Shown here: piece after piece, positions 56,005 through 64,000 of the stretch
Layout of the letters: each line of letters begins with the position of its first letter
Numbering within the stretch: the stretch's first letter is position 1
From: Arsenicicoccus cauae
GTDB taxonomy: Bacteria > Actinomycetota > Actinomycetes > Actinomycetales > Dermatophilaceae
NCBI RefSeq assembly: GCF_009707125.1
Contig: NZ_WLVL01000037.1
Span: forward strand, 1 to 64,000
Length of the DNA stretch: 64,000 nt
Direction: 5' to 3'
The notes under the pieces: generated by a model
The model's input: the letters and a program-made list of their open reading frames with translations, nothing else
Told to the model about the DNA's origin: nothing
Database searches by the model: none
Program-made: the position numbers and the translations under genes

Positions 56005-56562
56005 TCAGACCTCGAGCAGCTCGGCTTCCTTGCCCTTGAGCAGGGTGTCGATCTGGTCGGTGAGCTTCTTGGTGAGGGTGTCCAGCTCCTTCTCCGCACG
56101 GGTGCCCTCGTCCTCGCCGACGTCGCCGTCCTTGACGAGCTTGTCGATCTGGTCCTTGGCGCTGCGCCGGACGTTGCGGATGGAGACCTTGCCGTGCTCG
56201 CCCTTCTCGCGGGCCAGCTTGATGTACTCCTTGCGGCGCTCCTGCGTCAGCTCCGGGAGGTTGATGCGCAGCACCCCGCCGTCGTTGTTGGGGTTCACCC
56301 CGAGGTTCGAGGCCCGCAGGGCCTTCTCGATCTCGTGGGTCGCGCCCTTGTCGAAGGGCGTGATCAGGATCATCCGCGCCTCGGGCACCTGGAAGGACGC
56401 GAGCTGCTGCAGCGGGGTCGCGGCACCGTAGTAGTCGACCATGACCTTGTGGAACAGCGCGGGGTTGGCGCGCCCGGTGCGGATGGACGCGAAGTCCTCC
56501 TTGGCCACCTCGACGGCCTTGTCCATCTTGTCCTCGGCCTCGAGCAGGATGTCGTCGATCAT
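56005..56562 (-). CDS. frr: ribosome recycling factor
   Basis: A 185-residue RRF that splits ribosomes after termination. Family blocks RTGRANPALF, YYGAATPLQQLA and VSIRNVRRSAKDQI are present. ATG 56562 follows GGAGG by seven bases. An A/T-richer intergenic stretch separates it from pyrH. Confidence 0.96.
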   Translation of the reverse strand: MIDDILLEAEDKMDKAVEVAKEDFASIRTGRANPALFHKVMVDYYGAATPLQQLASFQVPEARMILITPFDKGATHEIEKALRASNLGVNPNNDGGVLRINLPELTQERRKEYIKLAREKGEHGKVSIRNVRRSAKDQIDKLVKDGDVGEDEGTRAEKELDTLTKKLTDQIDTLLKGKEAELLEV

Positions 56563-56588
56563 GGGGTGCCTCCATCGTCCGTATGGCG

Positions 56589-56652
56589 AAAAAACGTCGG
56601 GGTCCGTGCCACGAGCCCGGTGCTGCTCCGCACGACCGGGGCTCGCGACGGT
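56589..56652 (-). terminator. possible attenuator between pyrH and frr
   Basis: On the minus strand an imperfect CGAGCCC/GGCTCG hairpin (about 56610-56650) is followed after 15-20 bases by TTTTTT (56594-56589). The distance is too long for a classic terminator, but a T6 run is rare in this genome. It would lie in the transcript between pyrH and frr. Confidence 0.35.
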
Positions 56653-56668
56653 CGGGCAGGCGGGCTGC

Positions 56669-57397
56669 TCAGGCGGTGACCACCGTCCCGATCCTCTCAC
56701 CACGCACGGCGGCGGCGACGTTGCCCTCGCCCTCCATGCCGAAGACGATCATCGGGAGCTTGTTGTCCATGCAGAGGCTGAACGCCGCGGCGTCGACCAC
56801 CTTGAGGCCCCGCGCGAGGGCCTCGGCGTAGGTGAGGGTGTCGTAGCGCCGCGCAGCGGGGTTGGTCTTGGGGTCGGCGTCGTAGACCCCGTCGACGCCG
56901 TTCTTGGCGATCAGGACCGCGTCGCACTTGGTCTCGAGGGCGCGCTGGGCGCTGACGGTGTCGGTGGAGAAGTACGGCATGCCCGCGCCGGCACCGAAGA
57001 TCACGACGCGGCCCTTGTCCATGTGGCGCATCGCGCGGCGGGGGATGTAGGGCTCCGCGACCTGGGTCATCTCTATGGCGGACTGCACCCGGGTCTCGAC
57101 GCCTTCCTTCTCGAGGAAGTCCTGCAGCGCCAGGCAGTTCATGACCGTGCCCAGCATCCCGATGTAGTCGGCCCGAGCCCGGTCCATGCCCTTGTCCTGC
57201 AGCTGGGCCCCGCGAAAGAAGTTGCCGCCGCCGATCACCACGCACACCTGGACCTTGCTCTGGACGGCCTCGGCGATCTGCCGCGCGATCCCGCGCACGA
57301 CCTCCGGGTCCAGACCGACCCTGCCCCCTCCGAAGACCTCGCCGGACAGCTTCAGCAGCACGCGCTGGTAGCCGCGGTTGTCGGGGGTCTCGGTCAT
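56669..57397 (-). CDS. pyrH: UMP kinase
   Basis: A 242-residue amino-acid-kinase-fold enzyme phosphorylating [25 protein letters not shown] and [12 protein letters not shown] are the diagnostic segments. ATG 57397 follows AAGGAG. A strong hairpin lies between it and tsf, so it may also have its own promoter. Confidence 0.96.
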   Translation of the reverse strand: MTETPDNRGYQRVLLKLSGEVFGGGRVGLDPEVVRGIARQIAEAVQSKVQVCVVIGGGNFFRGAQLQDKGMDRARADYIGMLGTVMNCLALQDFLEKEGVETRVQSAIEMTQVAEPYIPRRAMRHMDKGRVVIFGAGAGMPYFSTDTVSAQRALETKCDAVLIAKNGVDGVYDADPKTNPAARRYDTLTYAEALARGLKVVDAAAFSLCMDNKLPMIVFGMEGEGNVAAAVRGERIGTVVTA

Positions 57398-57520
57398 CGT
57401 GCAGCTCCTTGCCAGGTGGACGCGTGATCGGTCTGCCGACCGCCGCACAGTCTGTCACACGGCGGAGGCCTCACGGCGCCCCGGCGGGCGTCCTGCGGGG
57501 AGGCTGTGCGGTGCCCGGGG

Positions 57521-57567
57521 CGCGACCGGGCCCGGCCCACCCATGGGGTGGACCGGGCCCGGTCGCG
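57521..57567 (-). terminator. strong hairpin between tsf and pyrH
   Basis: Arms of 22 bases (57521-57542 and 57546-57567) with one mismatch and a three-base loop, centred on CCCATGGG. It follows tsf in the minus-strand transcript and probably ends most rpsB-tsf transcription. Confidence 0.8.
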
Positions 57568-57600
57568 GGTGCGCCCAGGGGCGCGGGAGTCGGGCGGGGA

Positions 57601-58428
57601 TCAGCTGCCGACGCGGAAGCGGGCGAAAGCCGTGGCCTTGGCGCCACCCTCGTCCAGCACCTTGCCGACGGTCTTCTTGGCGTCCTTGGCGAACGGCTGC
57701 TCGAGCAGGACCTGCTCCTTGAAGAAGCCGTTGACGCGACCCTCGACGATCTTGGGGAGGGCGGCCTCGGGCTTGCCCTCCTCCTTGGCCGTCTCCTCGG
57801 CGATGCGACGCTCGCTGGCGACCGTCTGCTCGTCGATCTCGTCCCGGGTGAGGACGCTCGGTGCGAACGCGGCGATGTGCAGCGCGACGTCGTGCGCGAC
57901 CTGGTCGTCGCCGCCCTCCGTGGCGATCAGGACACCGATCTGCGCCGGCAGGTCGGGGCTGGTCTTGTGCAGGTAGGACGTGACCTTCTCACCCTGCAGG
58001 CGAGCCACGCGCTTGACCTCGATCTTCTCGCCGATCGTGGCGTTGGCCTCGTCCAGCAGCTCCTTGACGGACTTGCCGTCGACCTGGTGGGCGAGGAGCG
58101 TCTCGGCGTCGGCGGCCTGGGAGTCGACGGCCGCCTGGAGCACGGTGTCGGCGAGCTGGCCGAACTTGTCGCCCTTGGCCACGAAGTCGGTCTCGCACAG
58201 GACCTCGACGAGGGTGCCGACGCCACCGTCGACCTTGGCGCGGACCAGACCGTTGGAGGTGGCGCGGCCCTCACGCTTGGTGACGCCCTTGAGACCCTTG
58301 ACGCGCAGGATCTCGGTGGCCTTGGCCTGGTCGCCGTCGGCCTCGTCGAGGGCCTTCTTGACGTCGAGCATCCCGGCGCCGGTCTTCTCGCGGAGCGCCT
58401 TGATGTCGGCAGCGGTGTAGTTAGCCAT
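57601..58428 (-). CDS. tsf: elongation factor Ts
   Basis: A 275-residue nucleotide exchange factor for EF-Tu. UBA-type N-terminus (LREKTGAGMLDVKKAL) and the core TDFVAKGD motif are present. Follows rpsB in the conserved operon. The last residues are RFRVGS. Confidence 0.97.
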   Translation of the reverse strand: MANYTAADIKALREKTGAGMLDVKKALDEADGDQAKATEILRVKGLKGVTKREGRATSNGLVRAKVDGGVGTLVEVLCETDFVAKGDKFGQLADTVLQAAVDSQAADAETLLAHQVDGKSVKELLDEANATIGEKIEVKRVARLQGEKVTSYLHKTSPDLPAQIGVLIATEGGDDQVAHDVALHIAAFAPSVLTRDEIDEQTVASERRIAEETAKEEGKPEAALPKIVEGRVNGFFKEQVLLEQPFAKDAKKTVGKVLDEGGAKATAFARFRVGS

Positions 58429-58491
58429 GTGTCGTAGCTACTTTCTACGCGTGTTCGAAGTGGTGGTTGACGCGGTGGTGACTGCCGCGGC

Positions 58492-59421
58492 TCAGGCCTG
58501 CTCGGCGGCGGGCGCAGCGCCCTCCGTCGCGGGCGCGGCCTGCTCAACACCCTCGGGGGCCGAGGCGACCTGCTCGGTGACGTCGGCCGGCTGGGTGCCC
58601 TCGGCAGCGGGGGTCTGCGCCTGGTCCTGGTCCGCCGCGGGAGCCTCGGACTTCGCGGCCTCGGCGTAGAGCTCGCGCTCCCACTCGGCGAGCGGCTCGG
58701 CCTCGGTGGCGCCCTCGGAGGAGCGACCGGACGAGCGGGCCACGAGGCCCTCGGCGACGGCGTCGGCGATCACGCGGGTCAGCAGGGTGACGGAGCGGAT
58801 GGCGTCGTCGTTGCCCGGGATCTTGTAGTCGACCTCGTCGGGGTCGCAGTTGGTGTCGAGGATCGCGATGACGGGCAGGCCCAGCTTGCGGGCCTCGTCC
58901 ACCGCGAGGTGCTCCTTCTTGGTGTCGACGATCCACACGGCCGAGGGGACCTTGGCCATGTTGCGGATGCCGCCGAGGGTCTTCTCGAGCTTGTCCTTCT
59001 CGCGCTTGAGGACGAGGAGCTCCTTCTTGGTGCGACCGGAGCCGGCCACGTCGTCGAAGTCGATCTCCTCGAGCTCCTTGAGGCGCGAGAGGCGCTTGGA
59101 GACGGTGTTGAAGTTGGTGAGCATCCCACCGAGCCAGCGGTGGTTGACGTAGGGCATGCCCACGCGGGTCGCCTGCTCGGCGACGGGCTCCTGCGCCTGC
59201 TTCTTGGTGCCGACGAAGAGCACGCTGCCGCCGTGGGCGACGGTGGCCTTGACGAACTCGAAGGCGTCGTTGATGTAGGTCAGCGACTGCTGCAGGTCGA
59301 TGATGTAGATGCCGTTGCGCTCGGTGAGGATGAAGCGCTTCATCTTGGGGTTCCAGCGACGGGTCTGGTGCCCGAAGTGCACGCCGCTCTCGAGGAGCTG
59401 GCGCATGGTGACGACGGCCAT
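58492..59421 (-). CDS. rpsB: 30S ribosomal protein S2
   Basis: A 309-residue S2 protein. [22 protein letters not shown] and [12 protein letters not shown] are standard. It is longer than the usual 230-270 residues because of an Ala/Glu/Pro-rich C-terminal tail of about 60 residues. ATG 59421 gives the expected start [10 protein letters not shown]. First gene of the rpsB-tsf unit, with a leader of about 240 bases if the TAGGAT promoter is used. Confidence 0.97.
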   Translation of the reverse strand: MAVVTMRQLLESGVHFGHQTRRWNPKMKRFILTERNGIYIIDLQQSLTYINDAFEFVKATVAHGGSVLFVGTKKQAQEPVAEQATRVGMPYVNHRWLGGMLTNFNTVSKRLSRLKELEEIDFDDVAGSGRTKKELLVLKREKDKLEKTLGGIRNMAKVPSAVWIVDTKKEHLAVDEARKLGLPVIAILDTNCDPDEVDYKIPGNDDAIRSVTLLTRVIADAVAEGLVARSSGRSSEGATEAEPLAEWERELYAEAAKSEAPAADQDQAQTPAAEGTQPADVTEQVASAPEGVEQAAPATEGAAPAAEQA

Positions 59422-59662
59422 GCCGAGGTCCCTCTCTCTGTCGTTGTCAGTTACCCACGATCGCGCGGCGGGTGCCGCGGCCGTGCCTGGCGCCTGCGAA
59501 CGCACCCCGCCGGTCACCCGCGCCGCGTGAGGAGCACGAGCCTGGACCGGACTGCCGTGGTGCGCCCCGGACTGCATCGAGATCGACTCGTCCGGCGAGA
59601 AGGCGCGCGAATTCGGGATCGGTGCTCCTGGCAGCCGCCAGGCCCACGTCACCCGTCCTTCC

Positions 59663-59668
59663 ATCCTA
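59663..59668 (-). promoter_or_regulatory. candidate -10 of rpsB
   Basis: TAGGAT on the minus strand with TTAGGT 18 bases upstream, about 240 bases before the rpsB start. Confidence 0.35.
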
Positions 59669-59733
59669 CGTGGCGGGCCCACCGCGACCTAATCCCTCCG
59701 TGCCCGCGTCGCCGGTCCCGTCCGGCGTTGGGC

Positions 59734-59739
59734 TACCGT
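59734..59739 (+). promoter_or_regulatory. -10 element of the aminotransferase gene (leaderless)
   Basis: TACCGT, seven bases before ATG 59747, identical in sequence and spacing to the thyA element. Confidence 0.5.
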
Positions 59740-59746
59740 CGGCCGC

Positions 59747-60904
59747 ATGCCCCGCACCCCTGGCCACCCCGGGCTGACGACCTTCGGCACCACTGTCTTC
59801 ACCGAGATGACCGCGCTCGCCCAGCAGCACGACGCGGTCAACCTCGGTCAGGGCTTCCCGGACTCGGACGGACCGCCCGAGATGCTCGAGGCCGCCTGCC
59901 GTGCCATCCGGGGCGGCGTCAACCAGTACCCTCCCGGTCCCGGTCTGCCCGTGCTGCGCGAGGCGATCGCCGAGCACCAGTCGCGGTTCTACGGCCTGCG
60001 GGTCGACCCGGGCTCGGAGGTGCAGGTGACCGTCGGCGCCACCGAGGCGATCGCGTCGACCATCCTGGCCCTCGTCCGCCCCGGCGACGAGGTGGTCGTG
60101 CTGGAGCCCTACTACGACAGCTACGCCGCCACCATCGCCCTGGCGGGAGGGGTCCGGCGCACCAGCGTCCTGCGGTTCCCCGACTTCGCCGTCGACGAGG
60201 CCTCCCTGCGGGCCGCCTTCTCCGAGCGGACCAGCGTGGTCCTGCTCAACAGCCCGCACAACCCCACCGGTCGGGTCCTGTCCCGCGCCGACCTCGAGCT
60301 GGTCGCCGAGCTCGCCCGGGAGCACGACGCGTGGCTCGTCTGCGACGAGGTCTACGAGCACCTGACCTTCGACGGCGTCGAGCACGTCCCCGTGGCCACC
60401 CTGCCCGGGATGAGCGACCGCACCATCACGATCTCCTCGGCGGGCAAGACCTTCTCCGCCACCGGGTGGAAGGTCGGCTGGCTCACCGGCCCTGCGGAGG
60501 CCGTCGCTGCGGTGCGGCAGGTCAAGCAGTTCACGACCTTCGCGCACTCCGGCCCCTTCCAGGTCGGTGTCGCGACCGCCCTGGCCCTCCCCACCGACCG
60601 GTATGCCGAGCTCGCGTCGACCCTCCAGTCCCGGCGGGACCTGCTCGTCGACGGGTTGCGCTGCGCCGGTCTGGAGGTGAGCGTCCCCGCGGGCACCTAC
60701 TTCGCCGTGGCCGACGTCGCTCCGTTGGGCGGGGTCGACGCCACGGACTTCTGTCGCCGGATGCCGGCGGAGCTGGGTGTGGCAGGTGTGCCCATGTCGG
60801 CTTTCCACGACGACCCCGAGGCCGCCAGGTCGCTCGTGCGCTTCGCCTTCTGCAAGCAGGAGGACGTCTTGCGCGAGGCCGCCCGCCGCCTCGCCGGTCG
60901 CTAG
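59747..60904 (+). CDS. class I/II PLP aminotransferase, DapC-like
   Basis: A 385-residue fold-type I aminotransferase. The Schiff-base lysine is Lys234 in SSAGKTFSATGWKVGW, with NLGQGFPD at the start, LNSPHNPTG and the C-terminal arginine region VRFAFCK. This pattern fits N-succinyldiaminopimelate aminotransferase (DapC) or kynurenine/methionine aminotransferases. DapC would tie in with dapA in this window, but the substrate cannot be fixed from sequence. Confidence 0.87.
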   Translation: MPRTPGHPGLTTFGTTVFTEMTALAQQHDAVNLGQGFPDSDGPPEMLEAACRAIRGGVNQYPPGPGLPVLREAIAEHQSRFYGLRVDPGSEVQVTVGATEAIASTILALVRPGDEVVVLEPYYDSYAATIALAGGVRRTSVLRFPDFAVDEASLRAAFSERTSVVLLNSPHNPTGRVLSRADLELVAELAREHDAWLVCDEVYEHLTFDGVEHVPVATLPGMSDRTITISSAGKTFSATGWKVGWLTGPAEAVAAVRQVKQFTTFAHSGPFQVGVATALALPTDRYAELASTLQSRRDLLVDGLRCAGLEVSVPAGTYFAVADVAPLGGVDATDFCRRMPAELGVAGVPMSAFHDDPEAARSLVRFAFCKQEDVLREAARRLAGR

Positions 60905-61062
60905 CGCCGGGTCGTGCGGCCTGGCTGCTGCATGGCCGGCGGGGGCCTTGGCCCGAGCGCGTCGTCCACAGGCCGGGCGGCGGACGCGACGATCCGCGCC
61001 CTCGTCCACAGGCGCTGCCCCGCGCCTTGTCCCCGCCCTGCTCCCGCCCCAGCCTCGACCGT

Positions 61063-61761
61063 ATGCCGATCGCCCGCCCCCTCCTCACCGCCCTCGTCGC
61101 GCTGTCCGCCGCGTCCGTGGCCGCCTCGATGACCGCCGCCTCCGTCGGTGCCTCCCCCACCGTCGAGGCGGAGGCGTCGAGGCGCTCGCCGGTCGTCGGA
61201 CCGGCCGCGTCCGACCTCGCCGCCTCGGCCCGAGGCGTGCTCGGGCCGGGGACCGACTCGCGCGTGGGGGCGACCCGGGCACCCGCCTCGGGCGCACCCG
61301 GACGCCTGTCGCCCGTCGAGGTCGCGCCGCCCGCGAGCTCGGGGCGCCCCACGCGCGGCCGGTGGGACCCACCCTTGCGACCACTCCGCGTCGTCGGACG
61401 GTTCGTCGGACCGCCGCAGCCGTGGGCCCCGGGTCACCGGGGCGTCGACCTGCTCGCCGCCGCGGGGACGCCGGTCCTCGCCCCGGACGACGGCGTGGTG
61501 GCGTTCGCCGGCATGGTCGCCGGCCGCCCGGTCCTGTCCATCGACCACCCGGGAGGGCTCCGCAGCACCTACGAACCCGTCGCGTCACGCGTCGTGGTCG
61601 GCGACCGGGTGGCGCGGGGTCAGGTAATCGCGGTCCTGGTCGCCGAGCCGAGCCACTGCGCCACCACGTGCCTGCACTGGGGCGCACGACGGGGCGAGAC
61701 GTACATCGACCCCATGACGCTCATCGATCGCGGGCCCCTGGTCCTGCTGCCGCTGCGCTGA
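61063..61761 (+). CDS. secreted M23-type peptidase
   Basis: A 232-residue exported protein: signal peptide to about residue 30 (VGASP), an Ala/Pro/Arg linker, then an M23/LytM domain with HRGVDLLAAAGTPVLAPDDGVV (metal His and Asp), DHPGGLRSTYEPV, and CLHWGARRG near the end in place of the common HLHFG. The first His of the HxH motif is therefore cysteine here; related actinobacterial proteins also read CLHWG, so activity is uncertain. It is a usual neighbour of rpsB. Confidence 0.85.
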   Translation: MPIARPLLTALVALSAASVAASMTAASVGASPTVEAEASRRSPVVGPAASDLAASARGVLGPGTDSRVGATRAPASGAPGRLSPVEVAPPASSGRPTRGRWDPPLRPLRVVGRFVGPPQPWAPGHRGVDLLAAAGTPVLAPDDGVVAFAGMVAGRPVLSIDHPGGLRSTYEPVASRVVVGDRVARGQVIAVLVAEPSHCATTCLHWGARRGETYIDPMTLIDRGPLVLLPLR

Positions 61762-61924
61762 GTGCACCGTCGCAGACTGAGTCCCCCGCTCCCACAACGC
61801 CGCCCGACCCACCCTCACACGACCCACGCCGAGCCCCCAGCCCCCAGCCCACAAACCGCCGCCCGCACGCCCTCTGGACGACCCACACCGAGCTCGTGGC
61901 TCACCAACCGCCTCGGGGACCCGC

Positions 61925-62953
61925 TCAGGCGCGCGGGTGGGCCTGGCGATAGGCCGCCCGCAACCGATCCACCGACACGTGCGTGTAGATCTGGGTCGTC
62001 GCCAGGCTCGAGTGGCCCAGCAGCTCCTGCACGACGCGCAGGTCCGCCCCGCCGTCGAGCAGGTGCGTGGCGGCGCTGTGCCGCAGCCCGTGCGGTCCGA
62101 GGTCGGGCGCGTCCGGGACGCGCGCCAGCAGGCGGTGGACCACCTCGCGCACCTGACGGGGGTCGACCCGCCGACCACGGCGTCCGAGGAGCAGGGCCGG
62201 GCCGCTGGCCGGGGTCACGAGCTGCGGTCGACCCCGCGACAGCCAGGTGTCCAGCGCGCGCTGCGCGGGCACGCCGTACGGCACCGTGCGCTCCTTGTCT
62301 CCCTTCCCGAGCACCCGCAGCGTCCGCGTCGACGGGTCGAGGTCGTCCAGGTCGAGCCCGACGAGCTCGCTGACGCGAATCCCGCTGGCGTACATGAGCT
62401 CCACCATCGCGGCGTCCCGCAACGACAGGGGGTCGACCTCACCCGGCGGGTCCGCGGGGCCCTCACCGGCAGGCTCCCCCGTGGCGCCGGGCCCGAGGTC
62501 GGGCTCCCCCTGCGCGTCGACGTGCTGGTCGGTCTCCGCCGCAGCATCGACGTGTCGACCGGGCCTCGCAGCAGCGTCGGCCGCAGACTGCAACAAAGCG
62601 TCTGCCTGCACGTGGTCGAGCACCCCCGGCAGGGTGCGGGTCCGCCGCGGCGACGCCAGCCTGGCGGCCGGGTCGCTCGGCAGGTGCCCGCGGCGGGTCG
62701 CCCAGGCATAGAACGCCCGCACCGCCGCCGCCCGGCGTGCCACCGTGGCGCGGGCCGCCCCCTGCGTCCCCTGACGCGCCAGCCACGAGCGCAGGTCGGT
62801 CAGCCCGAGGTCGGTCAGGTCCTCGGCACCCTCCTCCCGCGCGTACGCCCGCAGGGCCCGCAGGTCACCGAGATAGGCCCGCACCGTGTGCTCAGAGCGT
62901 CCACGCTCCACCCGCAGGTGCTGCGCGAACTGCTCGATCAGGTCCTCGGCCAC
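61925..62953 (-). CDS. xerC: tyrosine recombinase XerC
   Basis: A 342-residue site-specific recombinase acting with XerD at dif, activated by FtsK. N-terminal SAM-like DNA-binding domain, then catalytic residues: Arg in ASGIRVSEL, Lys in GKGDKERTV, HxxR in [12 protein letters not shown], His in LGHSSLATT and Tyr in IYTHV. An Asp/Gly/Pro-rich insert of about 45 residues lies between the two domains (about residues 118-165), making it longer than the usual 300. Start is GTG 62953. Confidence 0.93.
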   Translation of the reverse strand: MAEDLIEQFAQHLRVERGRSEHTVRAYLGDLRALRAYAREEGAEDLTDLGLTDLRSWLARQGTQGAARATVARRAAAVRAFYAWATRRGHLPSDPAARLASPRRTRTLPGVLDHVQADALLQSAADAAARPGRHVDAAAETDQHVDAQGEPDLGPGATGEPAGEGPADPPGEVDPLSLRDAAMVELMYASGIRVSELVGLDLDDLDPSTRTLRVLGKGDKERTVPYGVPAQRALDTWLSRGRPQLVTPASGPALLLGRRGRRVDPRQVREVVHRLLARVPDAPDLGPHGLRHSAATHLLDGGADLRVVQELLGHSSLATTQIYTHVSVDRLRAAYRQAHPRA

Positions 62954-63055
62954 CCGCTCACGGTCGCAAACCGCGTGATCGGGAGCAAGGACCGCCGAGC
63001 AGACGCGCCGGGATCTCCGGTCCGGCTGACACGTCCCGGCACGACCGGCCGGCTG

Positions 63056-64000
63056 TCACCGCCCCGCGGTGCTGCGGCGGCGTGCGTCGGGTCCCAGGCG
63101 GTATCCCCCATCCCGAGTCTCCGCCAGGCCCAGCGTCACGAGCCGGCCGAGCGCGGCCCGAGCCTCGGGCACCGTGACGCCCGCGGCCAGCGCGGTCGAC
63201 TCGAGGCGGGCGAGGTTGCGGACAGGCAGGGCGGCGCGCACGGCGGCGTCGACGGGGCCCAGCAGGTCCAGCTCCTGCACCGGGGCCCTGCGCTCCGGTG
63301 CCAGGTCGACGCCCATCCGCCCGCACAGCTCGGCGACCTCGGCCGCATCGGTCACCAGCTCGGCCATCCCATCGCGGACGGCCTGGTGGCACCCCGCGCT
63401 CGTCATGCTCGTCACGGGGCCGGGCACCACCGCCACGGGCCGGACGAGCTCGACGGCGGCGCGCATCGTGCTGAGCGCCCCGCTGCGATAGCCCGCCTCC
63501 ACGACCACGGTGCCCTGGCTGAGCGCCGCGATGAGTCGGTTGCGCAGCAGGAAGCGTGATCGCGTGGGCGCGCACCCGGGCGCCACCTCGCTGACCACGG
63601 ACCCCGTCTCGGCGATGCGGGTGATCAGACGCTCGTGCGCTGCGGGATAGGGACGCTCGACGCCCCCGGCGAGCACGGCGACGGTCTCCCCGTCCTCCGC
63701 GAGCGCGCCTCGGTGCGCGGCCGCGTCGATCCCGAAGGCCGCTCCCGACACGACGGTGAAGCCCCGCTGCGCGAGGCCGGCGCCGAGGTCGGCGGCCACG
63801 CGCTGGCCGTACTCCGTGGCAGCCCGGGAGCCCACGACCGAGACGCTGCGCTCCATGGCCTCGGCGAGCGGCGCGGGCCCGCGGACCCACAGGCAGTAGG
63901 GGCGTCTGACCACCGGGAGGTCGTCCAGGCCAGGCGGCCACTCGTCGTCGCCGGGGACGAGCAGCCTCGCTCCGCACCGTCTTGCCAGGGCCAGGTCGCG
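63056..64000 (-). CDS. dprA: DNA-processing protein DprA, 5' end outside the window
   Basis: The frame is open to the right edge, so the N-terminus is missing; 314 residues are visible. Family features: VPGDDEWPPGLDDL near the edge, VVGSRAATEYGQRVA, VSGAAFGIDAAAH, AVLAGGVERPYPAAH and the SRFLLRNRLIAALS block, then a C-terminal winged helix. DprA loads RecA on incoming single-stranded DNA. Its neighbour xerC is the usual one. Confidence 0.94.
   Translation of the reverse strand, partial: RDLALARRCGARLLVPGDDEWPPGLDDLPVVRRPYCLWVRGPAPLAEAMERSVSVVGSRAATEYGQRVAADLGAGLAQRGFTVVSGAAFGIDAAAHRGALAEDGETVAVLAGGVERPYPAAHERLITRIAETGSVVSEVAPGCAPTRSRFLLRNRLIAALSQGTVVVEAGYRSGALSTMRAAVELVRPVAVVPGPVTSMTSAGCHQAVRDGMAELVTDAAEVAELCGRMGVDLAPERRAPVQELDLLGPVDAAVRAALPVRNLARLESTALAAGVTVPEARAALGRLVTLGLAETRDGGYRLGPDARRRSTAGR

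Larger units (their letters stand above)
59422..59746. other. divergent gap between rpsB and the aminotransferase gene
   Basis: 325 bases without a gene. The rpsB side holds a TAGGAT -10 candidate (minus strand, 59663-59668) with a poor -35 (TTAGGT, 18-base spacing), implying a long rpsB leader. The other side holds TACCGT for the aminotransferase. No riboswitch was recognised. Confidence 0.5.

Noticed and set aside
61925-62953. The xerC insert as an intein
   Set aside because: About 45 residues of low-complexity sequence without any splicing motif; far too short.
1-64000. tRNA, rRNA or transposase genes
   Set aside because: No T-loop-like GGTTCGA...-type segments with a cloverleaf context and no transposase motifs were found by reading; a covariance search would settle small RNAs.

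Overview
This is chromosomal DNA of a high-GC actinobacterium (over 70% G+C by eye). The order dprA-xerC-rpsB-tsf-pyrH-frr-cdsA-rlmN-dxr-rseP-ispG-GNAT-proS-thyA/folA-dapA-rnj-ftsK-rimO-pgsA-cinA-clgR-DUF3046 is the classic actinobacterial backbone leading to recA, which should lie just left of base 1. Protein style (kdpFABCDE, Lhr-Nei2, DUF1023 hydrolase, DUF4081-GNAT) fits Micrococcales, perhaps Intrasporangiaceae or relatives; that placement is inference. No rRNA, tRNA, IS element, prophage or CRISPR array was seen.

Layout. 1-1430: DUF3046 gene (minus) and two tandem secreted WGxxGxxG proteins. 1485-8714: plus-strand DNA-repair-flavoured run, lhr helicase, DUF488, two VOC-fold proteins, nei2. 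8738-11992: minus operon rimO-pgsA-cinA-clgR with stop/start overlaps. 12160-19774: complete kdpFABC-kdpDE potassium uptake operon, sitting between rimO and ftsK. 19855-22674: ftsK. 22981-25136: glycosyltransferase and DMT transporter pair. 25156-28738: dapA-rnj-endonuclease/phosphatase operon (minus). 29041-30706: thyA-folA-membrane protein. 30639-34924: NAT-like enzyme, and proS-HAD-tauE operon (minus). 35047-39915: DUF1023 hydrolase, an MFS-transporter remnant, a GNAT gene and a secreted malectin-domain protein. 40003-43823: dxr-rseP-ispG (isoprenoid MEP pathway plus site-2 protease). 43870-49217: peptidoglycan-binding lipoprotein, a small conserved protein, potDABC polyamine transporter. 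49317-53817: propionyl/acetyl-CoA synthetase, small secreted protein, LOG-family protein, DedA protein. 53833-59421: rlmN, cdsA, frr, pyrH, tsf, rpsB (minus). 59747-64000: aminotransferase, M23 peptidase, xerC and the 3' part of dprA.

The window is thus a translation/cell-envelope/recombination backbone interrupted by lineage-specific inserts (lhr-nei2 block, kdp, malectin gene, pot transporter). The most interesting signals are regulatory: four CGTCAA repeats at helical-turn spacing in front of kdpF; a perfect TGTGA-N6-TCACA site and a 20-bp-arm inverted repeat between dapA and thyA; a GTCAC-N6-GTCAC repeat upstream of ftsK; many genes with a -10 hexamer only 6-7 bases before the start codon (leaderless transcription); and two genes whose best start codon is CTG. 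I did not find a clearly new multi-gene defence or biosynthetic system.
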